Part shown: piece by piece, positions 17,198 to 26,336 of the stretch
Numbering within the stretch: position 1 is the first letter of the stretch
Layout: each line of letters begins with the position of its first letter
Source of the DNA: GCA-2731375 sp964344935
GTDB taxonomy: Bacteria > Pseudomonadota > Alphaproteobacteria > GCA-2731375
Direction: 5' to 3'
DNA: 64,000 nucleotides
Assembly (NCBI GenBank): GCA_964344935.1
Contig: CAYFPL010000001.1
Coordinates: 186,001 to 250,000 of the forward strand
The notes under the pieces: generated by a model
Database searches by the model: none
Seen by the model: only the letters and a program-made list of their open reading frames with translations
What the model was told of the DNA's origin: nothing
Translations under genes and position numbers: made by a program

Positions 17198-18970
17198 TTG
17201 CAGGGGCAGGAACGCAAGCTGGCAGCCATCGTTTCAGCGGACGTTGTCGGCTATTCACGCCTGATCGGTGCGGACGAGGCCGGAACCCTAGCCCGCCTGC
17301 GTCAATTGCGCGGGGACATCGTTGACCCGCAGATCGTTCAACATGGTGGTCGTATCGTCAAAGTGATGGGGGATGGACTGCTGTTGGAATTCCCATCGGT
17401 CGTGAATGCCGTGAAATGCTCCATTGTCGTGCAAGACGCCTTGGCCGACCTCAACGGCGCGATTTCGAACGATCGGCAAATCTTACTTCGAATTGGCATC
17501 AACCTTGGCGACATCTTAATCGAAGGCGATGACATACACGGAGATGGCGTCAACGTCGCGGCCCGCATTCAAGCGGCGAGCGAACCTGGCGGCGTGTCGC
17601 TGTCGGGCGTGGCATACGAAAGTCTTGGCACCCTGGTGGATGCAGAATTCGAAGACACCGGTCTTCAATCATTCAAAAACATAGCGCGCCCGGTCCATGT
17701 CTGGCGGTGGAAGGGCCGCCTGTCACCCACGCAAATTGAACCCGACCTACCACTTCCGGAAAAGCCATCCATTGCCGTCTTGCCATTCAACAATATGTCT
17801 GCAGAGCCGGAACAGGACTATTTCGCAGACGGGATTACCGAGGATATCATCACCGAATTGGCCCGCTTCGGTCGCCTATTCGTCATCGCGCGCAACAGCT
17901 CCTTCGCTTTCAAGGGTCAGACACCGGACGTTCAAGAGGTTGCACGGCAACTAGGTGTGCAATTCGTTCTTGAAGGGAGCGTTCGCAAGGCTGGCAACAA
18001 GGTCCGTATCACCGCCCAACTGATTGAAGGACAGTCAGGCAATCACGTCTGGGCGGAACGCTACGAGGACGTACTGGAAGATGTTTTTGATCTGCAGGAA
18101 CGTATTACCCGACAAATCGTCGCCTCAATGGTGCCGGAAATCGAAGCCGAAGAAATGCGCCAAATGGAACGTGGCAGCAGGCGATATACCAAGGCCGATG
18201 ATTTATCCTGGCGGGCCTGGAAGGCCCTTCATGATGCCTCCTTCAAAGGATATTCCGAACGGTGCCGAGAAGCCAGGGAAATTGCAGAAGCAGCAATCAA
18301 GGAAGATCGGAACTGCGCACTGGCTTGGCAGATCTTGGCCATGAGCTTTAATTGGCACGTCTTTTACGGCTGGACCGATGACCGCGCAGAAGCCCTGAAA
18401 CTGGGATTGGAGGCAGCGGAAACCGCCGTTGCGGTGGCACCAAGGGAATGCCTGTCCTACTTTTCGCGAGGACTGGTGCACTCTATATCCGGAAGTCGGG
18501 ACATCGGCATTGCGGATTTGCGCCGCGCACATGAACTAAATCCCAACGATGTCATGGTCATGTTATTTCTCGCCTGGACCGAAGCCAGCATGGGCGAAAT
18601 GGACCGAGCCAAGGATCTGGCTGACCGGGCATTGCGAATGAGCCCCAAGGAAGCCTGGATCGGCAATGGTTACTTGGCCCACGCCATGGCGGCATTCGTG
18701 GAACGGGACTTCGAGGCCTTGCGCCATTGGTCCGAACTCGCCATCCAGAGCGGCCCAACCGCGCCAATCCGCCGTGTGCTTATGATTGTTTACGGCGCCG
18801 AAGTGTCGGATGAGGCGCTTTTGCGATTGCACCTAGACAAGCTCAACAGCTTTGCGCCGGATTTCATTCCCAGTCTTTTCAGAGGTGATTTCAAAACCTA
18901 TCAGCAAGCTGAACACAACCAGATGCTGTTGGACAGCTTGGTCAAGGCAGGGCTCAGCCCGTCAGGATAA
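17198..18970 (+). CDS. Class III adenylate cyclase with TolB-like and TPR regions
   Basis: A 590-aa protein. The N-terminal cyclase domain (about 1-165) keeps the metal-binding aspartates D15 (SADVVGYS) and D59 (VMGDGLLLEF) and the GDGVNVAARIQ block, so it is probably active in making cAMP. A middle segment (about 185-320; PEKPSIAVLPFNNMS, ADGITEDIITELAR, FVLEGSVRKAG) is the FlgO/TolB-like domain often fused to such cyclases. The rest is TPR helices. The start is TTG at 17198, seven bases after GGGAGG. There is no signal peptide or membrane segment, so it should be cytoplasmic. Its 3' end overlaps the convergent EamA gene by 17 bp. Confidence 0.9.
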   Translation: MQGQERKLAAIVSADVVGYSRLIGADEAGTLARLRQLRGDIVDPQIVQHGGRIVKVMGDGLLLEFPSVVNAVKCSIVVQDALADLNGAISNDRQILLRIGINLGDILIEGDDIHGDGVNVAARIQAASEPGGVSLSGVAYESLGTLVDAEFEDTGLQSFKNIARPVHVWRWKGRLSPTQIEPDLPLPEKPSIAVLPFNNMSAEPEQDYFADGITEDIITELARFGRLFVIARNSSFAFKGQTPDVQEVARQLGVQFVLEGSVRKAGNKVRITAQLIEGQSGNHVWAERYEDVLEDVFDLQERITRQIVASMVPEIEAEEMRQMERGSRRYTKADDLSWRAWKALHDASFKGYSERCREAREIAEAAIKEDRNCALAWQILAMSFNWHVFYGWTDDRAEALKLGLEAAETAVAVAPRECLSYFSRGLVHSISGSRDIGIADLRRAHELNPNDVMVMLFLAWTEASMGEMDRAKDLADRALRMSPKEAWIGNGYLAHAMAAFVERDFEALRHWSELAIQSGPTAPIRRVLMIVYGAEVSDEALLRLHLDKLNSFAPDFIPSLFRGDFKTYQQAEHNQMLLDSLVKAGLSPSG

Positions 18971-19862
18971 TTGCGATGATGGCGACGAGGATCAAGGCAA
19001 TGCCGGCCAGTTCCATTCGGCTGGTCTTCTCCTTGAAGAAAACGATCGAGGCGATAAACGTGAAGATCAGTTCGATCTGACCCACCGCGCGCACATAGGC
19101 TGCGTTCTGTAGAGTGAAGGCCGTGAACCAGCCGATGGAACCGAGAAAGCCGGCGATACCCACCGCGCCTGCCGGTTTCCAATGGCGGAATACGGCCGTC
19201 ATCTGGCCCGGTTCACGAAGCAGCAGGTAGCCGCCCATCATCACCGTCTGCATGATCAGTGCCACGGTCACGGCAAAGGCGGCCCGGATCATCACATCAC
19301 CATCCTCAAGCGCCAAAGTGGCGCCCCGGAAGAACACAACTGAGGCCCCAAGGAAGGCGCCGCAGATCAGTCCCACAACGGTGGATTTCTCGAACAGAGA
19401 GGTGGCCAGGTTCGACCATGTGACCGAAGTCTGTGCCATGGACAGGATAATCACGCCCATCATGCCGACTACGATGGCGCCGATGCCGACCAGGCTGACT
19501 TCATCGCCCAAAAGGATCAGACCCAAAATGGCGATTTGCAGGATCTCGGTTTTCGAGAACGTCGTTCCTACGGCGAAGTTCCGCAAGGAGAACAGGTAGA
19601 GCAGAATGAAAGTGAAGAGAATCTGCGACAGACTGCCCAGCAGGCAGTAGATCAAGAACTCCAAGTTCATGGCCGGCAGGTCGTAACCGAACTGAAAGAC
19701 CAGGACGCCTAGCAGGATCAGGGCCAACGGCAGGGCATAGACAAAGCGCACATAGGCCGCGCCGCCGGTTGAGAGGTGGCCTTGAATATGCTTCTGCAGC
19801 GCCGATCGCAGGTTCTGCATGAAAGCAGCAAAAATGGTGATCGGAATCCAGTAACTGAACAT
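18954..19862 (-). CDS. EamA/DMT-family transporter
   Basis: A 302-aa inner-membrane protein with about ten hydrophobic helices in two repeated halves, as in the drug/metabolite transporter superfamily. Segments such as ALPLALILLGVLVFQFGY and MELAGIALILVAIIAIIL are clear membrane spans. The EamA glycine/proline pattern is seen in the second half (GQIELIFTFIASIVFFKEK). Substrate cannot be predicted. It is followed at a distance of 9 bp upstream by the Mth938-like gene in the same direction, so it may be co-transcribed with the sec genes. One of three EamA genes in the window. Confidence 0.87.
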   Translation of the reverse strand: MFSYWIPITIFAAFMQNLRSALQKHIQGHLSTGGAAYVRFVYALPLALILLGVLVFQFGYDLPAMNLEFLIYCLLGSLSQILFTFILLYLFSLRNFAVGTTFSKTEILQIAILGLILLGDEVSLVGIGAIVVGMMGVIILSMAQTSVTWSNLATSLFEKSTVVGLICGAFLGASVVFFRGATLALEDGDVMIRAAFAVTVALIMQTVMMGGYLLLREPGQMTAVFRHWKPAGAVGIAGFLGSIGWFTAFTLQNAAYVRAVGQIELIFTFIASIVFFKEKTSRMELAGIALILVAIIAIILTG

Positions 19863-19871
19863 CGGGCGACC

Positions 19872-20249
19872 CTAGTCGATAGCGATCAGGGCGGCGGCAA
19901 CATCCCGATCTTCGCTCATCAAAACATTATATGTCCGGCAAGCGGCCCCGGTGCCCATGGCCTCGATCACAATGCCCCATTCCCGCACTTTGGCGCGCAA
20001 ATCCGGCTTAATCAGCGCACCCCCGGTGCCGCAACCCAATAGCAGCACGTTGACCGGATCATCGGTGTCCTGCAACGGCGATAGGTCGTCAAGGGTAAGG
20101 GCCATAATATCGCTGACCGGCCAGGCGACGGTCTGGCGCGGCAAGACCAGGATGGAGCCATTGTGGCGGGAACCCGACACCCGAAAACCGCCGTCGCCGT
20201 AGCCTTGGATCAGTTGCCGATCGGCGGCGACGGGGGGCGTGATGTCCAT
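19872..20249 (-). CDS. Mth938-like (DUF498) domain protein
   Basis: A 125-aa protein of the Mth938/NDUFAF3 fold family. Recognisable features are IQGYGDGGFRVSG near the N terminus, SILVLPRQTVAWPV, and VLLLGCGTGG, followed by GIVIEAMGTGAACRTYNVL. In mitochondria NDUFAF3 helps assemble complex I; bacterial members are unassigned. It follows secF by three bases and belongs to the conserved yajC-secD-secF-Mth938 order seen in many alphaproteobacteria, which points to a membrane-protein biogenesis role (inference). Confidence 0.87.
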   Translation of the reverse strand: MDITPPVAADRQLIQGYGDGGFRVSGSRHNGSILVLPRQTVAWPVSDIMALTLDDLSPLQDTDDPVNVLLLGCGTGGALIKPDLRAKVREWGIVIEAMGTGAACRTYNVLMSEDRDVAAALIAID

Positions 20250-20252
20250 GGT

Positions 20253-21191
20253 TTATGAGGTGGATGCAGCTGCGTCGCCCTTGCCCTCGCCACTACGGTG
20301 GCGGTCACCCAGGCCCAGCACGATCAGCAATGGCGCTGCAATGAAGATCGAGGAATAGGTACCGATGATGACGCCCCAGATCATGGCAAAGACGAAGCCC
20401 TGGATGACGGCGCCACCGACAACGAACAATACAACCAAGGCCAGCAGCGTGGTGACGGAGGTCATGGTGGTTCTGGACAGGGTATCGTTAATGGCGACGT
20501 TGAGGACGTCCGGCAGGCTCTTGGTCTTGTACTTTCGCAGGTTCTCCTGCACCCGGTCATAGACCACCACGGTATCGTTGATGGAGTAACCGACGATGGT
20601 CAGAAGAGCCGCGATGGTGGAGAGGTTGAACTCCATCTGTGTCACTGCGAACATGCCGATGGACAGGGCCACGTCGTGCACCAGGGCCACGACGGCGCCG
20701 ACCCCGAAATGCCATTCGAAGCGAAACCAGATGTAGATCAGCATCAGCACCACGGCGAGGGCGATGGCGATGGCGCCGGCTTCGATCAACTCACCACTGA
20801 CCTTGGGGCCGACAAATTCCGTCCGTCGATAGTCGACACCGCTCCCCAGGGCGCCACGCACTTTCGTAACCGCAGCCTGTTGCGCGGTGGCATCGCCGGG
20901 CTGTTTCTCGATACGGATCAGCACCGTGTCATCGGCGCCAAATTCCTGCAGAGACACTTCACCCAGACCCAAGCCGCCCAGGACGCCGCGCATGTCGCTC
21001 AGGTTCGCAGGGCCTTCGGTCCGCACCTCGATCAGAATACCGCCGCGGAAATCGATGCCGAAGTTCAGGCCCGGCATGAAGGCCATGATCAAGGACACCA
21101 CGACCAGGAGAGCGGAACCCAGCATGGCCGGCTTGCGCCAGTTCACGAAGGGAATTGCGGTATTGCTGGGGACCAGTTTTAGCTGAAACAT
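20253..21191 (-). CDS. secF: Protein translocase subunit SecF
   Basis: A 312-aa inner-membrane protein that works with SecD to use the proton gradient for late steps of Sec export. Membrane segment 1 (about 22-40), the periplasmic P4-like domain with FGIDFRGGILIEV, then five helices including IAIALAVVLMLIYIWFRF and the TIVGYSINDTVVVYDRVREN-type block (VGYSINDTVVVYDR) that carries the conserved aspartate. The charged tail (GDRHRSGEGKG) is cytoplasmic. It lies 10 bp after secD in the same direction. Confidence 0.96.
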   Translation of the reverse strand: MFQLKLVPSNTAIPFVNWRKPAMLGSALLVVVSLIMAFMPGLNFGIDFRGGILIEVRTEGPANLSDMRGVLGGLGLGEVSLQEFGADDTVLIRIEKQPGDATAQQAAVTKVRGALGSGVDYRRTEFVGPKVSGELIEAGAIAIALAVVLMLIYIWFRFEWHFGVGAVVALVHDVALSIGMFAVTQMEFNLSTIAALLTIVGYSINDTVVVYDRVQENLRKYKTKSLPDVLNVAINDTLSRTTMTSVTTLLALVVLFVVGGAVIQGFVFAMIWGVIIGTYSSIFIAAPLLIVLGLGDRHRSGEGKGDAAASTS

Positions 21192-21201
21192 CTGTGATCC
21201 C

Positions 21202-22821
21202 CTATATGGGCAGCGCGGCCGGCCTTGCCCGCCGCAGCCAGAAAACCAACATCATCCGGGTCACCACCACGGCCGTGAAGACCGAGGTGACGATGCCAAT
21301 ACCCAATGTGACGGCGAAACCCTTGACCGGGCCCGAACCCATGGCAAAGAGGATCGTCGCGGCGATCAGGGTGGTGATGTTGGCGTCAAGAATGGTGCCA
21401 AGGGCCCTCTGGTAACCCGCCTCCATAGCCGCGAACGGCGTCTTGCCGGTGCGAATTTCCTCGCGGATGCGCTCGAACACCAGCACGTTGGCATCCACCG
21501 CCATGCCGATGGTCAGCACAATCCCGGCGATACCCGGCAGTGTCAGGGTCGCTTGAAGTATGGACAGTGCCCCCATGATCAGGAACAAGTTGATCAGCAG
21601 GGCGATATCCGCCGCCAGGCCGAACAGGCCATACGCCAAGACCATGAAAATCATGACGGCCACAAAAGCGACGATGCAGGCGATCTTGCCTGCCGCCACG
21701 CTATCCGCACCCAAAGCCGGCCCCACGGTACGTTCCTCGAGTATCTTCAATGGCGCTGGCAGCGCACCGGCGCGCAACAGCAGGGCCAAGTCCTGGACTT
21801 CCTGAACCGTGAAATTGCCGCTGATGATACCGGTGCCGCCCAGGATCGGTTCACGGATCACCGGGGCGCTGATCACCCGCTTGTCCAGCACGATGGCGAA
21901 CGGCTTGCCCACGTTCTTGGCGGTGGCATCGCCGAAACGCTTGGCCCCGACGCTGTCGAAGCGAAATGAAACCACGGGCTGGTTATCCTGGAAGGTGGCA
22001 GCGGAATCCACCAGGGTGTCGCCGCTGACCATCACCCGTTTGCGCACCACGTACATATCCACCGGCGAGCCGTCGGGATTACGCTCGTCGGATTCCAGCA
22101 GTTCAGAACCAGGCGGGGTGCGCCCGCCGGAAAGGATTTCCGCCGGCGATGTGGTTAGATCGACCAGACGGAAGACCATTTTCGCGGTCTTGCCCAGAAT
22201 GGATTTCAAACGCTCCGGATCTTGCAGGCCGGGCACCTGGACCAGGATGCGGTCCTCGCCCTGGCGTTGGATGGTCGGCTCGCGCGTGCCCAGTTCGTCG
22301 ATGCGTCGGCGAACGATCTCGATAGATTGTTCGATGGCACTACGCCGGCGTTCCTGGATGGCCTCTTCCGTCAACGTCACCCGGACCTGGTTGCCATTGA
22401 CAACATCTACCTCGATATCCCGCGCCCCGGGGACGCCAGTCACACCGCCCTGTACGGGAACAGAGAGTTGCTTGATTTCCGCAACCGCCTGGTCAAGCTG
22501 TTCGGGCTTGCGAATGGTTACGGTCACGGCACCGCCGCGCTGGCCCAGATCGCGATAGCCGATGCGTTTGCTGCGCAGGGCGGGACGGACGGAATCCACC
22601 AGCGCGTTCAGCCGCTCTTGCACGACGACGCCGGCTTCAACCTCCAACAGCAGATGCGATCCGCCTTGCAGATCAAGGCCAAGGTTGATCTGTTTGTGCG
22701 GCAGCCAATCTGGCAAACCTTCGGCGGTTCTTTCCGATAGGAAATTGGGAATGGTGAACACGATCCCAGCCAGACACAAAACGGCGACCAGGGCGACCTT
22801 CCAGGGGGCGAAATAAAGCAT
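21202..22821 (-). CDS. secD: Protein translocase subunit SecD
   Basis: A 539-aa partner of SecF. After the first membrane helix (ALVAVLCLAGIVFTIPNFL) comes GLDLQGGSHLLLEV, the SecD D1 signature, then a large periplasmic domain with QRRSAIEQSIEIVRRRIDELG and ILVQVPGLQDPERL, and five C-terminal helices including the GMAVDANVLVFERIREE motif with the proton-relay aspartate. The ATG is 18 bp downstream of the yajC stop. Length is at the normal size for alphaproteobacterial SecD. Confidence 0.96.
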   Translation of the reverse strand: MLYFAPWKVALVAVLCLAGIVFTIPNFLSERTAEGLPDWLPHKQINLGLDLQGGSHLLLEVEAGVVVQERLNALVDSVRPALRSKRIGYRDLGQRGGAVTVTIRKPEQLDQAVAEIKQLSVPVQGGVTGVPGARDIEVDVVNGNQVRVTLTEEAIQERRRSAIEQSIEIVRRRIDELGTREPTIQRQGEDRILVQVPGLQDPERLKSILGKTAKMVFRLVDLTTSPAEILSGGRTPPGSELLESDERNPDGSPVDMYVVRKRVMVSGDTLVDSAATFQDNQPVVSFRFDSVGAKRFGDATAKNVGKPFAIVLDKRVISAPVIREPILGGTGIISGNFTVQEVQDLALLLRAGALPAPLKILEERTVGPALGADSVAAGKIACIVAFVAVMIFMVLAYGLFGLAADIALLINLFLIMGALSILQATLTLPGIAGIVLTIGMAVDANVLVFERIREEIRTGKTPFAAMEAGYQRALGTILDANITTLIAATILFAMGSGPVKGFAVTLGIGIVTSVFTAVVVTRMMLVFWLRRARPAALPI

Positions 22822-22839
22822 CGTCGGGCCGGGGCCTGG

Positions 22840-23301
22840 TTATTTCTTGCTGCCGAAACCGAACATGGATTTCTTTTCCGCCGGCGCCTCGGCTGCCTCA
22901 TCATCCGCCTCGTCATCGGCTTTGCCTTCGGATTTGCCTTCGGATTTCCCGCTATCCTTGCCTTCGGACTTGCCGCCCGCCACTGGCGCGCCCTTGCTCA
23001 GGACATCCTGGAGGGTGGAGGAAACCACCCGAACCCGCACGTTTTCCGAGATTTCGACCTGCACCGTGTTTTCATCGATGACCTTGGTCACCTTGCCGAA
23101 CATGCCGCCGCCCGTCACAACCTGGTCGCCGCGGCGCACGTTGGCCACCATTTCGCGGTGTTCCTTGGCTTTCTTCTGCTGTGGGCGGATCAAAAAGAAC
23201 CAAAAAACAACGAAAATCAGCAACAACGGCAACAACTGTACGAACATATCGCCACCGCCGGGCGCACCGCCGGCCTGGGCGAAAGCGGGCGAAATCAGCA
23301 T
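22840..23301 (-). CDS. yajC: Preprotein translocase subunit YajC with charged tail
   Basis: A 153-aa YajC, longer than the usual ~110. One N-terminal membrane helix (about 20-41, LLPLLLIFVVFWFFLIRP) is followed by the conserved RRGDQVVTGGGMFGKV domain. The last ~50 residues are a Lys/Ser/Glu/Gly repeat (KSEGK units) grading into an Asp/Glu/Ala stretch and a final FGFGSKK. This tail is unconserved and probably disordered. YajC associates with SecDF at the Sec translocon; it heads the yajC-secD-secF operon. Confidence 0.94.
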   Translation of the reverse strand: MLISPAFAQAGGAPGGGDMFVQLLPLLLIFVVFWFFLIRPQQKKAKEHREMVANVRRGDQVVTGGGMFGKVTKVIDENTVQVEISENVRVRVVSSTLQDVLSKGAPVAGGKSEGKDSGKSEGKSEGKADDEADDEAAEAPAEKKSMFGFGSKK

Positions 23302-23490
23302 AATAAATTCTCCGGTATCCAGCTTACGGCGGGCGGACTATAGCCCTGCCGCAATAGATTGCAAACGCTTATGGTTTCTTGCAAGTACCCTTTACATCAC
23401 CATTTTTCAAGGCCCTACACGGACCGTTGACCAGGCGTTCAGTGGCGACTAGGTTCCGGCCCTCTCCGTCAATCAAGACCCAATGAGCAG

Positions 23491-24366
23491 ATGTCAGCTT
23501 CCAAGACGCCAAACAGCCAAGAACTGGTCCCCCTTTTGGGCCGGATTGCCGATGCCCTGGATCGACTTTCGCCACCGCGTACGGCGGAAATCAACTTGGA
23601 CGATGCGGACGCCTTCGTCTGGCATGCCGATGGGGGATATCTGGAGCCGATCACGAACGTCAGCCGCATCGAACTGCACCTGTTACTGGGTATCCAGTCA
23701 CAATGCGACATCCTGACCGAGAATACCCGGCGTTTTGCGGCCGGCCTGCCGGCCAACAATGCGCTGTTATGGGGTGCCCGCGGCATGGGCAAATCCAGCC
23801 TCGTGAAGGCCATTCACGGCAGCATCGTCGAGGCCGATCCCGGCACGCTGAAGTTGGTGGAGATCCATCGCGAGGATATCCCCTCCCTGCCCCGGCTATT
23901 GAAACTGCTGCGCCACGGGAAACATCGTTACGTCCTGTTTTGCGACGATCTTTCCTTCGACAATGACGATACCTCCTACAAATCCCTCAAGGCGGTGCTG
24001 GAAGGAGGCATCGAAGGGCGGCCCAGCAACGTGATCTTTTACGCCACGTCGAACCGGCGCCATCTGATGCCGCGCGATATGATGGAGAACGAACGTTCGA
24101 CGGCGATCAACCCTTCCGAAGCGGTTGAGGAGAAAGTCTCCCTATCGGACCGCTTCGGACTTTGGCTAGGCTTCCACAACTGCAGCCAGGACGAATTCCT
24201 GGCCATGCTGTCGGGCTATTGCGCGCATTACGGCCTCGACATCGGCCCCGACGAACTACGCGCCCAAGCCATCGAATGGTCCATGACCCGGGGTGCCCGC
24301 AACGGTCGGGTGGCCTGGCAGTTCGTCCAGGACCTTGCCGGCCGGCTTGGCGTCGCCATCGATTAG
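23491..24366 (+). CDS. DUF815 AAA+-type ATP-binding protein
   Basis: A 291-aa protein of the DUF815 family. Walker A is LLWGARGMGKSSLVKA (about 92-107) and Walker B is YVLFCDDLSFDND (about 149-161). The segment ATSNRRHLMPRDM followed by ALSDRFGLWLGFHNC-like residues (SLSDRFGLWLGFHN) is the family signature. Function is not established; the ATPase fold is. It is divergent from yajC and convergent with the LysM/M23 gene, with a 3' overlap of 111 bp. Its position between these genes is conserved in alphaproteobacteria. Confidence 0.9.
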   Translation: MSASKTPNSQELVPLLGRIADALDRLSPPRTAEINLDDADAFVWHADGGYLEPITNVSRIELHLLLGIQSQCDILTENTRRFAAGLPANNALLWGARGMGKSSLVKAIHGSIVEADPGTLKLVEIHREDIPSLPRLLKLLRHGKHRYVLFCDDLSFDNDDTSYKSLKAVLEGGIEGRPSNVIFYATSNRRHLMPRDMMENERSTAINPSEAVEEKVSLSDRFGLWLGFHNCSQDEFLAMLSGYCAHYGLDIGPDELRAQAIEWSMTRGARNGRVAWQFVQDLAGRLGVAID

Positions 24367-25323
24367 CGCTGATTTGCGGGCCAAATGCCGGACCGGATTG
24401 ACGGCGCGGCGGCCCTTGCGGATTTCGAAGTGTAGTTGCGGCCGACGAATATTGCCCGTGCTGCCGGCCCGCGCGATGGTATCTCCGCGGCGCACTACGT
24501 CCCCGACCTTCACGTTCAGGCTTCGATTATGGCCGTAGGCGGTGACCCAGCCGCCCCGATGACGCAATAGCAGGAGATTGCCGAATCCCCGCAGTTCGTT
24601 GCCCGCGTATACCACCACGCCGCTGTCTGCCGCGCGCACAGCTTCGCCCTCGCGCACGGCGATATTGATGCCATCATTGTGCAGACCGTTGGGTTTGACC
24701 CCGAAGCGGGAGATCACCCGGCCATTGACCGGCCAGGCGAAGCGGCCGCCCTCGCGCCGGGGCGGCGGTTTGATGATGGTCTTGCGGGCAACCTGGGGCG
24801 AGCGGACGCTTGGTTTGTGACGCGGCGTCGGCGGAGCACCCGCGTCCGAACGAACGGCGACCCTAGTTTCGCTAGCCGGCAGCTTCAGCTTCTGACCGGG
24901 CCGTATTTTGTAAGGCGGCGCGATCCGGTTGTTGCGGGCCAAGGCGTAAACCGAAACGCGATAGCGGCGGGAGATGGCATAGAGCGTATCGCCGGCCTCC
25001 ACCCGGTGATACCGCAGGGCCGGGATCGTCAGGCGTTGACCCTTATGCAGCCGGTAAGGTGGCTGCAGGTTGTTGGCGGCGATCAGATCCCGCAGTGCGA
25101 CGCCCGAGCGCCGGGCGACGGCATAGAGGGTCTCATCGGCGCCGACGAGGTAATCCCCCTGACCAATGGCGAGGGCAGTGGCGGCTGGCGGCGCCTTTTC
25201 GGCTTTGGGCGGCGGAGATGACGGCGTACCCATAACCAGTGGCGCCGGCACCTCCCGGGCGCAGGCGGCCAACAGGCCCAGCACCGACACGAGCAGCAGG
25301 TGTATCGCGAATCGCCGTAACAT
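24256..25323 (-). CDS. LysM / degenerate LytM (M23-type) lipoprotein, NlpD-like
   Basis: A 355-aa envelope protein. The leader has a hydrophobic stretch ending in LLAACARE, a lipobox with the lipidated cysteine at about residue 21. Two LysM peptidoglycan-binding repeats follow (YLVGADETLYAVARRSG..., HRVEAGDTLYAISRRYR...), then a C-terminal LytM domain (from VISRFGVKPNGLHNDGINI). The M23 zinc motifs are changed: HxxxD is replaced by HNDGIN and the HxH motif by QLHFEI. It is therefore more likely an amidase-activating LytM factor, as NlpD is, than an active endopeptidase. I start at the ATG at 25321-25323, which begins the signal peptide. The final ~45 residues lie in the overlap with the DUF815 gene. 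Confidence 0.87.
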   Translation of the reverse strand: MLRRFAIHLLLVSVLGLLAACAREVPAPLVMGTPSSPPPKAEKAPPAATALAIGQGDYLVGADETLYAVARRSGVALRDLIAANNLQPPYRLHKGQRLTIPALRYHRVEAGDTLYAISRRYRVSVYALARNNRIAPPYKIRPGQKLKLPASETRVAVRSDAGAPPTPRHKPSVRSPQVARKTIIKPPPRREGGRFAWPVNGRVISRFGVKPNGLHNDGINIAVREGEAVRAADSGVVVYAGNELRGFGNLLLLRHRGGWVTAYGHNRSLNVKVGDVVRRGDTIARAGSTGNIRRPQLHFEIRKGRRAVNPVRHLARKSALIDGDAKPAGKVLDELPGHPTVAGTPGHGPFDGLGA

Positions 25324-25383
25324 GGCCGGACGATAACCGTTCCAACACGTAATTATCAACGCGCCATGCAACGATACTCAGAC

Positions 25384-26256
25384 CTAGCCGTCGCTCCTGG
25401 CTGCTATCAAAAGGCCTGTAAACACGGCTATCAGACCCAGAACAAACTGCGGCGTAATCGGCTCCGATAAAATACCTGCCGCGAGCAAGGTCGCAAAAAA
25501 CGGGTTTAGGGTCATAGCCGCGGTGACCTGAGTAGGACTGGCCAATTGCAGGGCCCAAATCCACAAGACGAAGGCCAATGCGCCGCCGCCCGCGGCAAGG
25601 TAAAGGGCGGCCATAGTGTCAACGACAGTCAACTTCTCTGGCCAAACAGCGCCGCCCATGACGGCCGCGAGCGCGACCATGGCCATGCCGCCCGCGCCCA
25701 TGCCTACGGTCAAGACACCAAGCGCGCTGGACCGCATCACATAGCGGCGCCCATAAATGCTGTAGAAAGCCATACAAAGAGTGGCGACGCCCATAGTCAG
25801 GTCCCCCCGCCAGGCGCCCACGGGTGCTGTGGTAAGCCCGGAAGCCAATGACAGAGCGACGCCGCCGACCGCAATGGCCGCGCCGGCGGATTTTGCAAAT
25901 GACATCCTTTCGACGCCGAATAATGCGGCGAGCACCATTGTCACCAGTGGCAGCGTAGAAAGGGCCAGGGTTCCGCGCGAAACCGTGGTGTATGAAAGGG
26001 CGAGGTTATAAAAGACAACGGCGACGCCGTAGAACAGGAAACCCAAGATTGTGACGGGGATCCAATCCCTTCGCTGCGGCCAGTCGGGACGAATGATCAG
26101 CGCGATCGGCAGCAGGCACAGAAATCCGCCGCCGAAACGGATTGCCGCAACCGTTACCGCATCGCCGTCGCGCACCAAATAACTTGTCGCCACCGCACCG
26201 CCGGCGCCCAAGGCACATGACAATACGGCGACCAACACGCCAAGGCGTACCTGCAT
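25384..26256 (-). CDS. EamA/DMT-family transporter
   Basis: A 290-aa inner-membrane protein with about ten helices in a duplicated EamA layout; clear spans include LLPIALII and ALGVLTVGMGAGGMAMVALAA-type segments. The second half ends with TAAMTLNPFFATLLAAGILSEPITPQF, the EamA proline/glutamate signature around the penultimate helix. It sits between pcm and the LysM/M23 gene and breaks an otherwise conserved gene order, suggesting insertion in this lineage. Substrate unknown. Confidence 0.86.
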   Translation of the reverse strand: MQVRLGVLVAVLSCALGAGGAVATSYLVRDGDAVTVAAIRFGGGFLCLLPIALIIRPDWPQRRDWIPVTILGFLFYGVAVVFYNLALSYTTVSRGTLALSTLPLVTMVLAALFGVERMSFAKSAGAAIAVGGVALSLASGLTTAPVGAWRGDLTMGVATLCMAFYSIYGRRYVMRSSALGVLTVGMGAGGMAMVALAAVMGGAVWPEKLTVVDTMAALYLAAGGGALAFVLWIWALQLASPTQVTAAMTLNPFFATLLAAGILSEPITPQFVLGLIAVFTGLLIAARSDG

Positions 26257-26336
26257 GCAACCCGCCCCGCTCGGAAGTCGCCGTCAGTGTTCACATGATT
26301 TGCGCACCAGGCAATTACCTGGAAGGTAAGGCCCTA

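Noticed and set aside
22846..22998. Repetitive Lys/Ser/Glu/Gly codons in the yajC tail considered as a DNA repeat or CRISPR-like array.
   Set aside because: The repeat units are short in-frame coding repeats within yajC and lack regular spacers.
23369..23575. A 68-codon minus-strand frame (start within DUF815) ending near GTCKKP.
   Set aside because: The N-terminal part is antisense to the DUF815 gene, no RBS was found, and no family is recognised. It could be a gene remnant, but support is insufficient.
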